This document shows, piece after piece, positions 7,833 through 17,149 of a stretch of 64,000 nucleotides of DNA (positions are counted from its first letter, which is position 1; each line of letters starts with the position of its first letter). Source of the DNA: Paracoccus versutus (GTDB lineage: Bacteria > Pseudomonadota > Alphaproteobacteria > Rhodobacterales > Rhodobacteraceae); the NCBI RefSeq assembly GCF_000763885.1, contig NZ_JRKO01000017.1:36344-100343 (forward strand). The letters are read 5' to 3'. Under the pieces are notes generated by a model, which did no database searches, had not been told where the DNA came from, and worked only from the letters and a program-made list of their open reading frames with translations. The position numbers and the translations under genes are program-made.

Positions 7833-8468
7833 TCACTTCAGCTCGTCCACCGAGCGGATGACCTTGCCCAGAAGGCCATAGTCCAGCGCCTCTTGCGTGT
7901 TCAGCCAGAAGTCGCGCTGGGTGTCTTTTTCGATCCGCTCGACGGTCTGGCCGGTCGCCTCGGCAAAGATCTGGTTCAGCCGGTCGCGCATCAGCCGCAC
8001 CTGCTCGGCCTGGATCATCATGTCGGACGAGGTGCCGCCGATCCCGCCCGAGGGCTGGTGGATCAGGAAGCGGGTGTTGGGCAGGCAGAAGCGGTTTACC
8101 TTCTCCGCGCCGACGAAGATCAGCGCCCCGGCCGAGGCGACCCAGCCCGAGCCGATGGTGCGCACGGTCGGGCGGATGAACTTGATCACGTCATGGATCA
8201 TGTCGCCCGATTCGACATGGCCGCCGGGGGACGAGATCAGCATGTTGATCGGGTCTTCGCTGTCCTCGGCCAGGGCGAGCAGGTGCGCGACGGTGCGCTG
8301 CGCCAGCTTGTCGGTGATCGGCCCGGCGACGATGACCGTGCGCGACTTGAAGTAGAGCTTGCCGATCTTGTCGCCCTCGGGCAGGCCGAGGCCCTCGTCC
8401 TTCGAGCCCTCCTGGCGGCGCTCGTCTTCGTCGTCGTCATCGTCGTCCAGGCGGATGTGCTGTGCCAT
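7833..8468 (-). CDS. clpP: ClpP-family serine protease with acidic N-terminal extension
   Basis: 211 aa from the chosen start. The ClpP catalytic triad is intact: Ser112 in GWVASAGA, His137 in LIHQPSGG and Asp186 in DTQRD, with the same spacing as E. coli Ser97/His122/Asp171. An acidic stretch (residues 8-15, nearly all Asp) precedes the core and is not typical of ClpP. The ATG at 8468 is preferred over one at 8483 because AAAGGA lies six bases before it. No Clp ATPase is adjacent. It lies between flhA and fghA, so it may be a ClpP paralogue serving C1 metabolism; that link is inference. Confidence 0.85.
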   Translation of the reverse strand: MAQHIRLDDDDDDEDERRQEGSKDEGLGLPEGDKIGKLYFKSRTVIVAGPITDKLAQRTVAHLLALAEDSEDPINMLISSPGGHVESGDMIHDVIKFIRPTVRTIGSGWVASAGALIFVGAEKVNRFCLPNTRFLIHQPSGGIGGTSSDMMIQAEQVRLMRDRLNQIFAEATGQTVERIEKDTQRDFWLNTQEALDYGLLGKVIRSVDELK

Positions 8469-8486
8469 GATCGGTCCTTTCATGTT

Positions 8487-8518
8487 GACGGCGGGGCCGG
8501 TCGCCCGCCCCCGCCGTC
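8487..8518. other. Perfect 10-bp hairpin between flhA and clpP
   Basis: GACGGCGGGG at 8487-8496 pairs exactly with CCCCGCCGTC at 8509-8518 across a 12-base loop. It lies between the flhA stop and the clpP start. On the transcribed minus strand no T run follows, so it is not a classical terminator. It may be an intercistronic stability or attenuation element. Confidence 0.4.
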
Positions 8519-8543
8519 CTTTTACCTAAGCAGCCCTTGACGA

Positions 8544-9671
8544 TCAGTAAAGCACGACCGAGCGGATGGATTCGCCCGCATGCATCAGGTCGAAGCCCTT
8601 GTTGATGTCGTCCAGCGACAGGGTGTGGGTGATCATCGGGTCGATCTCGATCTTGCCGTTCATGTACCAGTCGACGATCTGCGGCACGTCGGTGCGGCCG
8701 CGGGCGCCGCCGAAGGCCGTGCCCTTCCAGACCCGGCCGGTGACCAGCTGGAACGGGCGGGTGCTGATTTCCGCCCCCGCCGGCGCCACGCCGATGATGA
8801 TCGATTGGCCCCAGCCGCGATGGGTGCATTCCAGCGCGTCGCGCATCACCTTGACGTTGCCGGTGCAGTCGAAGCTGTAGTCGGCGCCGCCGATCTGGTC
8901 GAAGGGCGTCTTGGTCAGGTTGACGATCTCCTGCACCACGTTGTCGCAATTCTTCGGGTTGATGAAATGCGTCATGCCGAAATGCTCGGCCATCGGCTTC
9001 TTGTCGTCGTTCAGGTCGACGCCGATGATCATGTCCGCGCCGGCCAGCCGCAGGCCCTGGAGCACGTTCAGACCGATGCCGCCCAAGCCAAAGACCACCG
9101 CCTTGGCGCCGATTTCCACCTTGGCGGTGTTGATCACCGCGCCGATGCCGGTGGTGACGCCGCAGCCGATGTAGCAGATCTTGTCGAAGGGCGCGTCCTC
9201 GCGCACCTTCGCCACCGCGATTTCCGGCAGCACGGTGTAGTTCGAAAAGGTCGAGCAGCCCATGTAATGAAAGATCGGCGTGCCGTCGAGCATGCTGAAC
9301 CGGCTGGTTCCGTCCGGCATCAGGCCCTGACCCTGGGTAGCGCGAATGGCGGTGCAAAGGTTGGTCTTGCCCGACAGGCAGGACGCGCATTGCCGGCACT
9401 CGGGCGTGTAGAGCGGGATGACATGATCGCCCGGCTTGACCGAGGTGACGCCGGGGCCGACCTCGACCACGACGCCCGCGCCCTCATGGCCCAGGATCGA
9501 GGGGAAGAGGCCCTCGGGATCGGCGCCCGACAGGGTGAATTCGTCGGTGTGGCAGATGCCGGTGGCCTTGATCTCGACCATCACCTCGCCGGCCTTGGGG
9601 CCTTCCAGGTTGACCTCCATGACCTCCAGCGGCTTGCCGGCTTCCAGCGCGACGGCGGCACGGGTTCTCAT
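8544..9671 (-). CDS. flhA: S-(hydroxymethyl)glutathione dehydrogenase (class III alcohol dehydrogenase)
   Basis: 375 aa, zinc-dependent medium-chain dehydrogenase. The catalytic zinc site is in [11 protein letters not shown] and GHEGAG, the structural zinc cysteines are [15 protein letters not shown], and NAD binds at [12 protein letters not shown]. It oxidises S-hydroxymethylglutathione to S-formylglutathione with NAD+ in the cytoplasm. It matches glutathione-dependent formaldehyde dehydrogenase FlhA of P. denitrificans. A strong AAGGAG site precedes the ATG. Gfa, which would form its substrate, is encoded just upstream in the same direction. Confidence 0.96.
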   Translation of the reverse strand: MRTRAAVALEAGKPLEVMEVNLEGPKAGEVMVEIKATGICHTDEFTLSGADPEGLFPSILGHEGAGVVVEVGPGVTSVKPGDHVIPLYTPECRQCASCLSGKTNLCTAIRATQGQGLMPDGTSRFSMLDGTPIFHYMGCSTFSNYTVLPEIAVAKVREDAPFDKICYIGCGVTTGIGAVINTAKVEIGAKAVVFGLGGIGLNVLQGLRLAGADMIIGVDLNDDKKPMAEHFGMTHFINPKNCDNVVQEIVNLTKTPFDQIGGADYSFDCTGNVKVMRDALECTHRGWGQSIIIGVAPAGAEISTRPFQLVTGRVWKGTAFGGARGRTDVPQIVDWYMNGKIEIDPMITHTLSLDDINKGFDLMHAGESIRSVVLY

Positions 9672-9770
9672 GTCTTCTTCTCCTTCGGTGACGGCCCTTG
9701 GCCTGCGGTTTTCTCATGGTTTCGGGGGCCGGTAAACCGACCCCCGCAATTGTCGCGGCCAAGCCGGCGC

Positions 9771-10355
9771 TCAGGCCGCAAGCGCGCCGGACCGCTTGGC
9801 GATATGGGTGGCGATCGCATCCATCAGCGGCGGCGAAAGCGCGTCATAGGGTTCCAGCCCCAATTCGCGCAGCCGGGCGCGGATCGCCTCCATCCGGCTG
9901 GGATCGACGCCCGATTCGATGATCGAGCTGACGAAGGCGGCAAATTCCGGCGCCGCCCAGCCATCCTCGTCCGAAAGCTCGGTATGGACGAAATCCAGCC
10001 CGTAGAAGGGATGGTCCCGGTTCTCGATCCGGCCATACATATGCACGCCGCAATCGCGGCAGCGATGGCGCTGGATCGGCGCCTCGGCATTGACGATCTC
10101 CAGCTTCTCGGCGCCCTCCAGCACCTCGACCGCATCGCGGCCGACCACGGCCACCTGGGAAAAGATCGCGCCCTCGGGCTTCCAGCACTTGGTGCAGCCG
10201 CAGACATGGTTATGCGCGGTCTGCGCCCGGATCGCGACCCGGACCGGGTTGGTGCTGCATTTGCAATGCAGCGTGCCGCCCGAGAAGCCGGGCTGCGCGG
10301 GCTTGATGCCATTGTCGACTGCGGGGTGGATCTTCACCCCCGATATGTCCACCAT
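9771..10355 (-). CDS. gfa: S-(hydroxymethyl)glutathione synthase (glutathione-dependent formaldehyde-activating enzyme)
   Basis: 194 aa, CENP-V/GFA zinc fold with CKCS, CGCTKCW and [10 protein letters not shown] zinc-binding cysteines. It catalyses or promotes condensation of formaldehyde with glutathione, the step before FlhA. Gfa was first described in P. denitrificans upstream of flhA, which agrees with this order. The length matches the family. GGGAGG precedes the GTG-adjacent ATG at a normal distance. The 98-bp gap to flhA contains an imperfect GC hairpin but no T run. Confidence 0.93.
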   Translation of the reverse strand: MVDISGVKIHPAVDNGIKPAQPGFSGGTLHCKCSTNPVRVAIRAQTAHNHVCGCTKCWKPEGAIFSQVAVVGRDAVEVLEGAEKLEIVNAEAPIQRHRCRDCGVHMYGRIENRDHPFYGLDFVHTELSDEDGWAAPEFAAFVSSIIESGVDPSRMEAIRARLRELGLEPYDALSPPLMDAIATHIAKRSGALAA

Positions 10356-10445
10356 GTTCCAGTTCCTCCCCTCAGAGCCATGCGCCGAAGTTTGCGCCGT
10401 GGCCGCGCAGGAACAAGTGGGCAAAAGGTTGTATTGCCTTGCGGC

Positions 10446-10799
10446 TCAAAGCTCGGGGCGGGTGACAAGCCAGGCGGCGATGGCGGTGCAGGCCAGCACC
10501 TGGACGGCGATGAAGCGCATGTCCAGCCCCAGCCAGACCGCCCAGGCGACCCCGGCGGTCATGCCGGCCACCGCCCAGATCTTGGCGTTGCGGCCGATGA
10601 CGCCGCGCTTGCGCCAGGCGCGGATCGGCGGGCCGAATCGGGGATGGCGCATGATGCGGGCGCCCAGCCGCGGCGAGGAACGCGCAAAGGCCCAGACCGC
10701 GAGCAGCAGGAAGGGCACCGTGGGCAGGACCGGCAGGAAAATCCCGATCGTTCCCAGCGTCAGGGTCAGCCAGCCCATCGAGAGCCACAGGTATCGCAT
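10446..10799 (-). CDS. ybaN: YbaN/DUF454 family inner membrane protein
   Basis: 117 aa. It starts MRYLWLSMGW with the DUF454 hallmark GxxGxxLPxxPTxPF (here GIFLPVLPTVPFLLLA), a short basic cytoplasmic loop (RHPRFGPPIRAWRKRG) and further membrane segments near the C-terminus. The function of the family is not established. The ATG lies one base before the hemW stop, so it is translated from the hemW message. An upstream in-frame ATG would overlap hemW and is not needed. Confidence 0.85.
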   Translation of the reverse strand: MRYLWLSMGWLTLTLGTIGIFLPVLPTVPFLLLAVWAFARSSPRLGARIMRHPRFGPPIRAWRKRGVIGRNAKIWAVAGMTAGVAWAVWLGLDMRFIAVQVLACTAIAAWLVTRPEL

Positions 10800-10800
10800 C

Positions 10801-11994
10801 TTACTCCGCCAGTTCACGCAGGATCGCATTCAGGACAGGCCGTCCCGCCGCCGTCGCCGCCAGCCGGTCGCCCCGCAGCGAGATAAGGCCCAGTTCGGCC
10901 AGATTCATCAGCCGTCCCTGCGGCAATTCGGCGCCATGGGCAAGATAGCGCGGAATTTCCAGCCCCTCGACCAGCCGCATGGCCATCAGCAGATATTCCA
11001 GCGCCCGGCCCGGCAAGTCCAGCAATTCGCGCTGGCTTTCGCCGTCTCCGCGCGCCTCGACCGCCTCCAGCCATTCGCCCGGCGCCCTGTGCGCCTCGGT
11101 CGCCCAGCGGCCCGAGGGCAGCGTCAGGCGGCCGTGCGCGCCCGGCCCCACGGCGGCCCAGTCGCCCTGCCGCCAATAGATCAGGTTGTGCCGGCTTTCC
11201 GCGCCCGGCCGGGCGTGGTTCGAGATTTCATAGGCCGGCATCCCGGCCGCCGCGCAGATCTCCTGCGTGTCCAGATACATGTCGGCGGAAAGATCCTCGT
11301 CCGGCAGGCCCCTGAGCCCGCCTTTCGCGTGGCGGGCGCCGAAAGCGGTGCCCGGCTCGATGGTCAGCTGATAGGCCGAGAGGTGATCGACCGCCATGCC
11401 GAGCGCCTGGGTCAGTTCGCGCCGCCAATGCGCGCGGTCCTGGTCCTGGCGGGCATAGATCAGGTCGAAGCTGACCCGCGTGAAACAATCCCGCGCGATG
11501 TCGAAGGCGGCGCGGGCCTCGGCTGCCGAATGCATCCGGCCCAGCCGGCGCAGGTCGTCGTCGTTGAGCGCCTGCACCCCCATCGAGACGCGGTTGACGC
11601 CGCCGTCGGCATAGGCGCGAAAACGGCCCGTCTCGACGCTGGTCGGGTTGGCTTCCAGCGTGATCTCGATGTCATTGGCAAAGGGCCATTCGGCGCGTGC
11701 GGCCTCGATCACCCCGGCCACGGTCTCGGGCGCCATCAGGCTGGGGGTGCCGCCGCCGAAGAAGATGCTGTTCAGCACCCGACCTGGCGTTTCCCGGCCT
11801 AGCCGGGCCAGTTCGCGACGATAGGCGGCCAGCCAGCGTCCCTGGTCGATCACGGCCGCGACATGGCTGTTGAAATCGCAATAGGGGCATTTCGCGGCGC
11901 AAAAGGGCCAATGCACGTAAAGCCCGAAGCCGCCCGCCCGCCAGTCTTCGGCAAGGGCCTGGGCGGGCGCGGTGCTGGCGGCAGGGGCTGGCAT
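10801..11994 (-). CDS. hemW: Radical SAM haem chaperone HemW (oxygen-independent coproporphyrinogen oxidase-like)
   Basis: 397 aa. The radical SAM motif CAAKCPYCDF provides CX3CX2C, and FFGGGTPSL and LEANPTS are typical of the HemN/HemW family. At this length and with this N-terminus it fits HemW, a haem chaperone, rather than true HemN. It lies in the minus-strand cluster rph-rdgB-ridA-hemW-ybaN, a common alphaproteobacterial order. The start is 8 bp after the ridA stop. Confidence 0.9.
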   Translation of the reverse strand: MPAPAASTAPAQALAEDWRAGGFGLYVHWPFCAAKCPYCDFNSHVAAVIDQGRWLAAYRRELARLGRETPGRVLNSIFFGGGTPSLMAPETVAGVIEAARAEWPFANDIEITLEANPTSVETGRFRAYADGGVNRVSMGVQALNDDDLRRLGRMHSAAEARAAFDIARDCFTRVSFDLIYARQDQDRAHWRRELTQALGMAVDHLSAYQLTIEPGTAFGARHAKGGLRGLPDEDLSADMYLDTQEICAAAGMPAYEISNHARPGAESRHNLIYWRQGDWAAVGPGAHGRLTLPSGRWATEAHRAPGEWLEAVEARGDGESQRELLDLPGRALEYLLMAMRLVEGLEIPRYLAHGAELPQGRLMNLAELGLISLRGDRLAATAAGRPVLNAILRELAE

Positions 11995-12002
11995 GGGCTG
12001 GG

Positions 12003-12377
12003 TCACTCCCGAAAGGCTGTCACTTCGATCTCGACCTTCATTTCGGGTCTGATGAGCCCGGCGACAACCATGGTCGCGGCGGGTAACGCATCCTTCATCG
12101 CCTCGCCCAGGACCGGCGCGATCTCGTCCAGGATCGCCGGGTCGGTGACGGTGTATTGCACGCGCACGATGTCGGTGGACGTGAAACCCGCCTCGGCCAG
12201 GGTGGCGAAGATGGTGGCAAAGGCGTTCTGCGCCTGGTCGGCAGCGCTGTCGGGCATGGCCATGGCCGCGTAATCGTAGCCCGTGGTGCCCGAGACGAAG
12301 CACCACGGCCCCTTCACCACCGCGCGGCTGTAACCCAGCGCCGTTTCGAAGGGCGAGCCGGTCGAGATCCTATGCAA
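12003..12377 (-). CDS. RidA family (reactive imine/enamine deaminase) protein with TTG start
   Basis: 124 aa: [18 protein letters not shown], then the RidA core with VSGTTGYD, FTSTDIVRVQYTVTD and the C-terminal VEIEVTAFRE. RidA proteins hydrolyse reactive imine/enamine intermediates such as 2-aminoacrylate. No ATG fits. A TTG at 12375-12377, preceded by GGAG, gives the natural N-terminus and overlaps the end of rdgB by eight bases. The longer frame upstream is only the rdgB antisense-phase shadow. The exact RidA subgroup is uncertain. Confidence 0.82.
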   Translation of the reverse strand: MHRISTGSPFETALGYSRAVVKGPWCFVSGTTGYDYAAMAMPDSAADQAQNAFATIFATLAEAGFTSTDIVRVQYTVTDPAILDEIAPVLGEAMKDALPAATMVVAGLIRPEMKVEIEVTAFRE

Positions 12378-12975
12378 ACAGCGTCTCCAGCTTGCGAAAG
12401 GCGCGGGCGCGGTGGCTGATGGCGTTCTTCTGTTCGGGCGGCATCTCGGCATAGGTCGCGTCATGGCCGTCGGGCACGAAGATCGGGTCGTAGCCATGGC
12501 CCTGCTGCCCGCGCGGCGGCCAGACCAGGCGACCGGGCGCGACGCCCTCGAAGATCTCTTCGTGACCATCGGGCCAAAGCAGGACCAGCGTAGCGCGGAA
12601 CTGGGCGGTGCGCGGCTCGGGGACGCCGCGCTCGTCCAGCTCGCGCCAGGTGCGGGTCATGGCCTGCATGAAGTCGCGGCCCTGCGGGGTCTCGGCCCAG
12701 TCGGCGGTATAGACGCCGGGCGCGCCGTCCAGCCCGTCCACGGTGATGCCGCTGTCGTCGGCCAGCACCGGCAGGCCGGTCGCCTGCATGGCGGCGCGGG
12801 CCTTGATACGGGCATTGCCGATGAAACTGTCCTCGGTCTCGGCCGGCTCGGGCAGGCCCATCTCGCCGGCCGACGTCACCTCGATGCCGTGCGGGGCCAT
12901 CATGGCGCGGATCTCGTCCAGCTTGCCCCGGTTGTGGGTGGCGACCAGCAGCTTCCTTTCGGTCAGCCGGCGCAT
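12370..12975 (-). CDS. rdgB: Non-canonical purine NTP pyrophosphatase RdgB/HAM1
   Basis: 201 aa. [18 protein letters not shown] is the HAM1 substrate-binding opening; [21 protein letters not shown] and [10 protein letters not shown] are the catalytic and metal-binding motifs. It hydrolyses dITP, XTP and similar nucleotides to keep them out of DNA. It overlaps rph by 13 bp at its start and ridA by 8 bp at its end, forming one coupled operon. Confidence 0.94.
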   Translation of the reverse strand: MRRLTERKLLVATHNRGKLDEIRAMMAPHGIEVTSAGEMGLPEPAETEDSFIGNARIKARAAMQATGLPVLADDSGITVDGLDGAPGVYTADWAETPQGRDFMQAMTRTWRELDERGVPEPRTAQFRATLVLLWPDGHEEIFEGVAPGRLVWPPRGQQGHGYDPIFVPDGHDATYAEMPPEQKNAISHRARAFRKLETLFA

Positions 12976-13685
12976 TGGACGGCCTCGGTCTGGGCGCGGA
13001 CCAGCGCGGCGACGCCGGCTTCGGCCAGGTCGAGCAGCTGGTTCATCTCGGGGCGCGAGAAGGTCGCGCCCTCGGCCGACATCTGCACCTCGATCAGCCG
13101 CCCTGCCCCGGTCATGATGAAATTGCCGTCGGTTCCGGCCTCGCTGTCCTCGGCATAGTCCAGGTCCAGGATCGCCTGCCCGGCATAGATGCCGCAGGAC
13201 ACCGCGGCGACATGGTCCATGATCGGGTCGGTGGTGACGATCCCGGCCTTCAACAGCCGGTTCATCGCCAGGCGCAGCGCCACCCAGCCGCCGGTGATCG
13301 CGGCGCAGCGGGTGCCGCCATCGGCCTGGATCACGTCGCAGTCGATCACGATCTGCCGTTCCCCCAGCGCGCGCCGGTCCACCCCGGCACGCAGCGCGCG
13401 GCCGATCAGGCGCTGGATTTCCTGCGTGCGGCCGGACTGCTTGCCCGCCGCCGCCTCGCGCCGGTTGCGGCTGTTCGTCGCCCGCGGCAGCATGCCGTAT
13501 TCCGCCGTCACCCAGCCCTGCCCCGAGCCCTTGAGGAAGGGCGGCGCCTTTTCCTCGATCGTGGCCGAGCAGAGCACGCGGGTATCGCCGCAAGAAATCA
13601 TGCAGGAACCCTCGGCATGGCGCATGATGCCCGTTTCGATTGAAATCGGGCGCATATCACTTAAATTCCGGCCAGAGGGACGCAT
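12963..13685 (-). CDS. rph: Ribonuclease PH
   Basis: 240 aa. MRPSGR at the N-terminus, [31 protein letters not shown] and [14 protein letters not shown] are all RNase PH signatures. It is a phosphorolytic 3'-5' exonuclease that trims tRNA 3' ends. It is first in the rph-rdgB-ridA-hemW-ybaN operon and is transcribed divergently from hrcA, a common arrangement in alphaproteobacteria. Confidence 0.96.
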   Translation of the reverse strand: MRPSGRNLSDMRPISIETGIMRHAEGSCMISCGDTRVLCSATIEEKAPPFLKGSGQGWVTAEYGMLPRATNSRNRREAAAGKQSGRTQEIQRLIGRALRAGVDRRALGERQIVIDCDVIQADGGTRCAAITGGWVALRLAMNRLLKAGIVTTDPIMDHVAAVSCGIYAGQAILDLDYAEDSEAGTDGNFIMTGAGRLIEVQMSAEGATFSRPEMNQLLDLAEAGVAALVRAQTEAVQCAG

Positions 13686-13770
13686 CTTTCATTCCTTTCG
13701 GGGGTTTTGCCGTTCAGATACAGGTCCGAGGCCCCCGACCGCAACCCGAGAACGTCCTGACAGGATGCCG

Positions 13771-14826
13771 ATGCCTGAAACCGCGCTGCTTTCCGATCTC
13801 AACGACCGCTCGCGCGAAGTCTTTCGCCGGGTCGTCGAAGCCTATCTTGCCACCGGCGAGCCGGTCGGCTCGCGCACGCTGACCCGCGAGATGTCCGAAA
13901 GGGTCAGCGCCGCGACGATTCGCAACGTGATGCAGGACCTGGAACTGCTGGGCCTGCTGGACCACCCGCATATCTCGGCCGGGCGCATGCCCACGCAGCT
14001 GGGACTGCGGCTGTTCGTGGACGGGCTGATGGAGGCCGGGCCGGTCGCCGCCAGCGACCGCGAGATGATCGATGAGACGCTGGGCGACGACAGCGGCAAT
14101 ACCGGCGTCATGTTGGACCGGATCAGCACCGCGCTGTCGGCGCTGACACAGGGCGCCTCGCTGGTGCTGATGCCCAAGCAGGAAGCGCCGGTCCGGCACA
14201 TCGAATTCGTCAGCCTTGCCCCGGACCGGGCGCTGGTGGTGCTGGTCTTTGCCGATGGCCGGGTCGAGAACCGGGTCTTTGCTCCCCCGCCCGGCCATAC
14301 CGCCAGCTCCATGCGCGAGGCGGCAAATTTCCTGAATGCCGTGGCGGAAGGTCGCACCCTGGCCGAGCTGCGCCGCAGCATCGCGCAGGAAATCCAGGCC
14401 AGCCGGCAAAAGCTCGACAGCATTGCCGCGGCGCTGGTTTCCTCGGGCCTGGCGCTGTGGGAGGGCGAAAGCAGCGATCCGCGGCTGATCGTGCGCGGCC
14501 GTGCCAATCTTCTGGCGCATGAACTGGCCGACCTGGACCGGATCCGCAGCCTGTTCGACGACCTGGAACGCAAGCGCGACATCGCCGAATTCCTGGAACT
14601 GGCCGAACAGGGCGAGGGCGTGCGCATTTTCATCGGCTCGGAGAACAAGCTTTTTTCACTTTCCGGTTCCTCTCTCGTCGTTTCGCCCTATATGAATGCC
14701 GACCGAAAGATTGTTGGCGCGGTCGGCGTCATCGGTCCGACGCGGCTGAACTATGGCCGCATCGTGCCGATCGTGGATTATACTGCGCAGCTTGTCGGCC
14801 GGTTGATTTCGGGCCGGAAAGGATGA
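13771..14826 (+). CDS. hrcA: Heat-inducible transcription repressor HrcA
   Basis: 351 aa from ATG 13771, chosen because AGGA lies five bases before it; an ATG two codons earlier is possible. The N-terminal winged helix contains SREVFRRVVEAYLATGEPVGSRTL and SAATIRNVMQDLE (each seen only in part here as motif landmarks), and the C-terminal part has the GAF-like domain ending in VGVIGPTRLNYGR. HrcA represses groE/dnaK operons by binding CIRCE elements. No CIRCE element was seen in its own upstream region. grpE follows 7 bp downstream. Confidence 0.95.
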   Translation: MPETALLSDLNDRSREVFRRVVEAYLATGEPVGSRTLTREMSERVSAATIRNVMQDLELLGLLDHPHISAGRMPTQLGLRLFVDGLMEAGPVAASDREMIDETLGDDSGNTGVMLDRISTALSALTQGASLVLMPKQEAPVRHIEFVSLAPDRALVVLVFADGRVENRVFAPPPGHTASSMREAANFLNAVAEGRTLAELRRSIAQEIQASRQKLDSIAAALVSSGLALWEGESSDPRLIVRGRANLLAHELADLDRIRSLFDDLERKRDIAEFLELAEQGEGVRIFIGSENKLFSLSGSSLVVSPYMNADRKIVGAVGVIGPTRLNYGRIVPIVDYTAQLVGRLISGRKG

Positions 14827-14833
14827 TGAGGAC

Positions 14834-15376
14834 ATGACGAAGGAAAACCCGAACGGCAGCCCGCTGGATGAGGAGATCATCGACCCCCCGGCGGATGACG
14901 AACCCTCGGCCGGGGTCGAGGCGCTGATCGCCGAGCGGGACGAATACCGCGACCGCTTCATGCGCGCGCTGGCCGATGCCGAAAACGCCCGCAAGCGGGC
15001 CGAGAAGGATCGCCGCGACGCCGAGCAATACGGCGGCTCGCGCCTGGCGCGCGACCTGCTGCCGGTGCATGACGCCCTGACCCGCGCGCTGGATACCGCC
15101 GGCGACGAGCAGCGCGCCGCAGCGGCAGCCCTGATCGAAGGCGTCGAGCTGACCCTGCGCGAGCTGAACAACGTCTTCGCCAAGCATGGCATCAAGGTCA
15201 TCACCCCGGCCCTGGGCGAGAAATTCGATCCCCAGCAGCACGAAGCCATGTTCGAGGCCCCGGTTCCGGGCACCATGGCCGGGAACATCATCCAGGTCAT
15301 GGACAACGGCTTCATGCTGCATGACCGCCTGCTGCGCCCGGCCAAGGTGGGCGTCAGCTCCACCCCCGCAAGCTGA
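14834..15376 (+). CDS. grpE: Nucleotide exchange factor GrpE
   Basis: 180 aa. A charged N-terminal helix (RDEYRDRFMRALADAENARKR) leads into the four-helix bundle and the beta-wing with LGEKFDPQQHEAMFE and DRLLRPAKVGVS. It releases ADP from DnaK in the cytoplasmic chaperone cycle. hrcA-grpE is a standard unit, and the strong terminator at 15401-15428 closes it. dnaK is not in the window. Confidence 0.95.
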   Translation: MTKENPNGSPLDEEIIDPPADDEPSAGVEALIAERDEYRDRFMRALADAENARKRAEKDRRDAEQYGGSRLARDLLPVHDALTRALDTAGDEQRAAAAALIEGVELTLRELNNVFAKHGIKVITPALGEKFDPQQHEAMFEAPVPGTMAGNIIQVMDNGFMLHDRLLRPAKVGVSSTPAS

Positions 15377-15400
15377 ACCGATTGCGCTGAAAAACGCGAA

Positions 15401-15428
15401 ACCCCGGAGTCGCCTCCGGGGTTTTTTT
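15401..15428. terminator. Bidirectional intrinsic terminator between grpE and parB
   Basis: ACCCCGGAG (15401-15409) pairs with CTCCGGGGT (15414-15422) across a TCGC loop, followed by seven T on the plus strand. On the minus strand the hairpin is followed by TTTCGCGTTTTT. It can therefore end both grpE and the convergent parB transcript. Confidence 0.9.
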
Positions 15429-15484
15429 CTTGGCTTTATAGCAAGTCTAGGGGGCTTATTGCCGCCCTATACCAGATATTGTGG

Positions 15485-16363
15485 TCAGTTGCCCGCAAGG
15501 ATCTGGCAAATCCGGTCAAGCTGATCCAGGTCGCGATAGGTGATGACGATCTGGCCGCCATCGACTCCGGCATGGTTGATCGCCACCTTCATTTTCAGAT
15601 GCGCGGTCAGATCGCCTTCCAGCGCGCGGGTGTCAGCGTCCTTTTCCTGCTTGGAGCCCTTGGGCTTCTGCGCCTTGGTGCCTTCGGCCTGGCGACGGAC
15701 CAGATCCTCGGTCTCGCGCACCGACAGGTTCTTTTCGATCACTTTCCGCGCCAGTTCGACCGGGTTCGCGGCGGTGATCAGGGCTCGGGCATGCCCGGCC
15801 GTCAGCTTGCCTTCCTTGAGCCAGGCCTGCACCTGTTCGGGCAGGTTCAGCAAGCGCAGCAGGTTGGCGATATGGCTGCGGCTTTTGTTCAGCGCCTCGG
15901 CCAGCTTTTCCTGGGTATGGCCGAACCGGTCCATCAGTTGACGATAGGATGCCGCCTCTTCGATCGCATTCAGGTCGGCGCGCTGGATATTCTCGACGAT
16001 GGCGACTTCTAGCACCTCGGTATCGTCCAGCTCGCGGACGATGACGGGAACTTCGTGAAGCTGGGCGATCTGCGCGGCGCGCCAGCGGCGCTCGCCGGCG
16101 ACGATCTGGTAAAGGCCGCGATCCGACGGATGCGGGCGGACGATCAGCGGTTGCAACATGCCGCGCGTCCTCAGCGAATCCGCCAGTTCCTGCAAGGCCT
16201 CGGGGGCAAAGCTGCGGCGGGGCTGGTCCGGGTTCGGGGTCAGCTGCTCGACCGGAAGGATCTGCCGCGGCGCGGGACGTTCGGACGGAATCAGGTCGAC
16301 ATCGGCCATCAGGGCCGAAAGACCACGACCCAGACCGCGCTTTTCAAGCTTGTTCTCTGCCAT
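15485..16363 (-). CDS. parB: Chromosome partitioning protein ParB
   Basis: 292 aa. The N-terminus RGLGRGLSALM is the ParA-interacting segment, GERRWRAAQ is the CTP-binding arginine patch, and SRSHIANLLRLLNLP is in the helix-turn-helix that reads parS. The C-terminal dimerisation region ends in a leucine-rich segment. ParB loads at the two parS sites at 17703 and 19575 and helps segregate the replicated origin. It is the last gene of the rho-mnmE-mnmG-rsmG-parA-parB series. Confidence 0.96.
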   Translation of the reverse strand: MAENKLEKRGLGRGLSALMADVDLIPSERPAPRQILPVEQLTPNPDQPRRSFAPEALQELADSLRTRGMLQPLIVRPHPSDRGLYQIVAGERRWRAAQIAQLHEVPVIVRELDDTEVLEVAIVENIQRADLNAIEEAASYRQLMDRFGHTQEKLAEALNKSRSHIANLLRLLNLPEQVQAWLKEGKLTAGHARALITAANPVELARKVIEKNLSVRETEDLVRRQAEGTKAQKPKGSKQEKDADTRALEGDLTAHLKMKVAINHAGVDGGQIVITYRDLDQLDRICQILAGN

Positions 16364-16372
16364 GATTCCTCC

Positions 16373-17149
16373 TCAGGCGGTCGCGAATTGACGGGACAGG
16401 AACTCGGTCGCCAATTCGCGATAAGCGTGGCTTCCCTTGGAGTTCGGATCGTATTGCAGCACCGGCATGGCATGGGATGGCGCCTCGGACAGCCGGACGT
16501 TGCGCGGAATCACCGTGCGATAGACCAGACCGGAAAGCGTATTGCGCGCATCCGCCTCGACCTGCTGCGACAGGTTGTTGCGATTGTCCGCCATGGTCAG
16601 CAACACGCCCTCGATCCGCAGGTCGGGATTGGCGGTCTGGCGCACCTCGCGCACGGTCATCAGCAGCTGCGACAAGCCCTCGAGCGCATAGAATTCGGCT
16701 TGCAGCGGCACCAGCACGCTGTCCGAAGCCACCATGGCATTGACGGTAAGAAGGCCAAGCGCGGGCGGGCAATCGATCAGGATATAATCCAGCTCCGAAG
16801 GAACCGTCAGCTTGCGCCGCAACAGCTGGGTCCGGCCGGGACGATTGGACAGCTCGAAATCGGCCGAAGCCAAGTCGCGATTGGACGGCACAAGGCGAAG
16901 ATTGGCGATGCTGGTGTCGCGCAGCGTCTCGTCCAGCCCTTGCTCGCCGGTCAGCAGGTCGTAAGAGGTCAGAACCCGATCTTCCAGCGCCACGCCCAGC
17001 CCGGTCGAAGCGTTTCCCTGCGGATCAAGGTCTATGATCGCGACCCGCTGGCCCTGCTCGGCCAGGGCGGCGCCAAGATTGATCGCCGTGGTGGTCTTTC
17101 CCACCCCGCCCTTCTGGTTTGCAACGGCAATGATGCGTGTGTCATGCAT
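16373..17149 (-). CDS. parA: Chromosome partitioning ATPase ParA
   Basis: 258 aa. The deviant Walker A KGGVGKTTTA follows a short N-terminus, as in chromosomal ParA/Soj, and the DLDPQGNASTG and LIDCPPALG motifs complete the nucleotide site. It forms the gradient that moves ParB-parS complexes. Its ATG overlaps the rsmG stop by eight bases; parB starts 9 bp downstream. Confidence 0.96.
   Translation of the reverse strand: MHDTRIIAVANQKGGVGKTTTAINLGAALAEQGQRVAIIDLDPQGNASTGLGVALEDRVLTSYDLLTGEQGLDETLRDTSIANLRLVPSNRDLASADFELSNRPGRTQLLRRKLTVPSELDYILIDCPPALGLLTVNAMVASDSVLVPLQAEFYALEGLSQLLMTVREVRQTANPDLRIEGVLLTMADNRNNLSQQVEADARNTLSGLVYRTVIPRNVRLSEAPSHAMPVLQYDPNSKGSHAYRELATEFLSRQFATA

Noticed and set aside
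9721..9760. Terminator between gfa and flhA
   Set aside because: The hairpin has a mismatch and no T run on either strand.
12003..12569. 188-codon version of the RidA protein
   Set aside because: The extra N-terminal part lies in an alternative frame of rdgB and is Arg/Ser-rich; the TTG start at 12377 gives the family length.
13686..13770. CIRCE operator upstream of hrcA
   Set aside because: No TTAGCACTC/GAGTGCTAA-like inverted repeat could be found.
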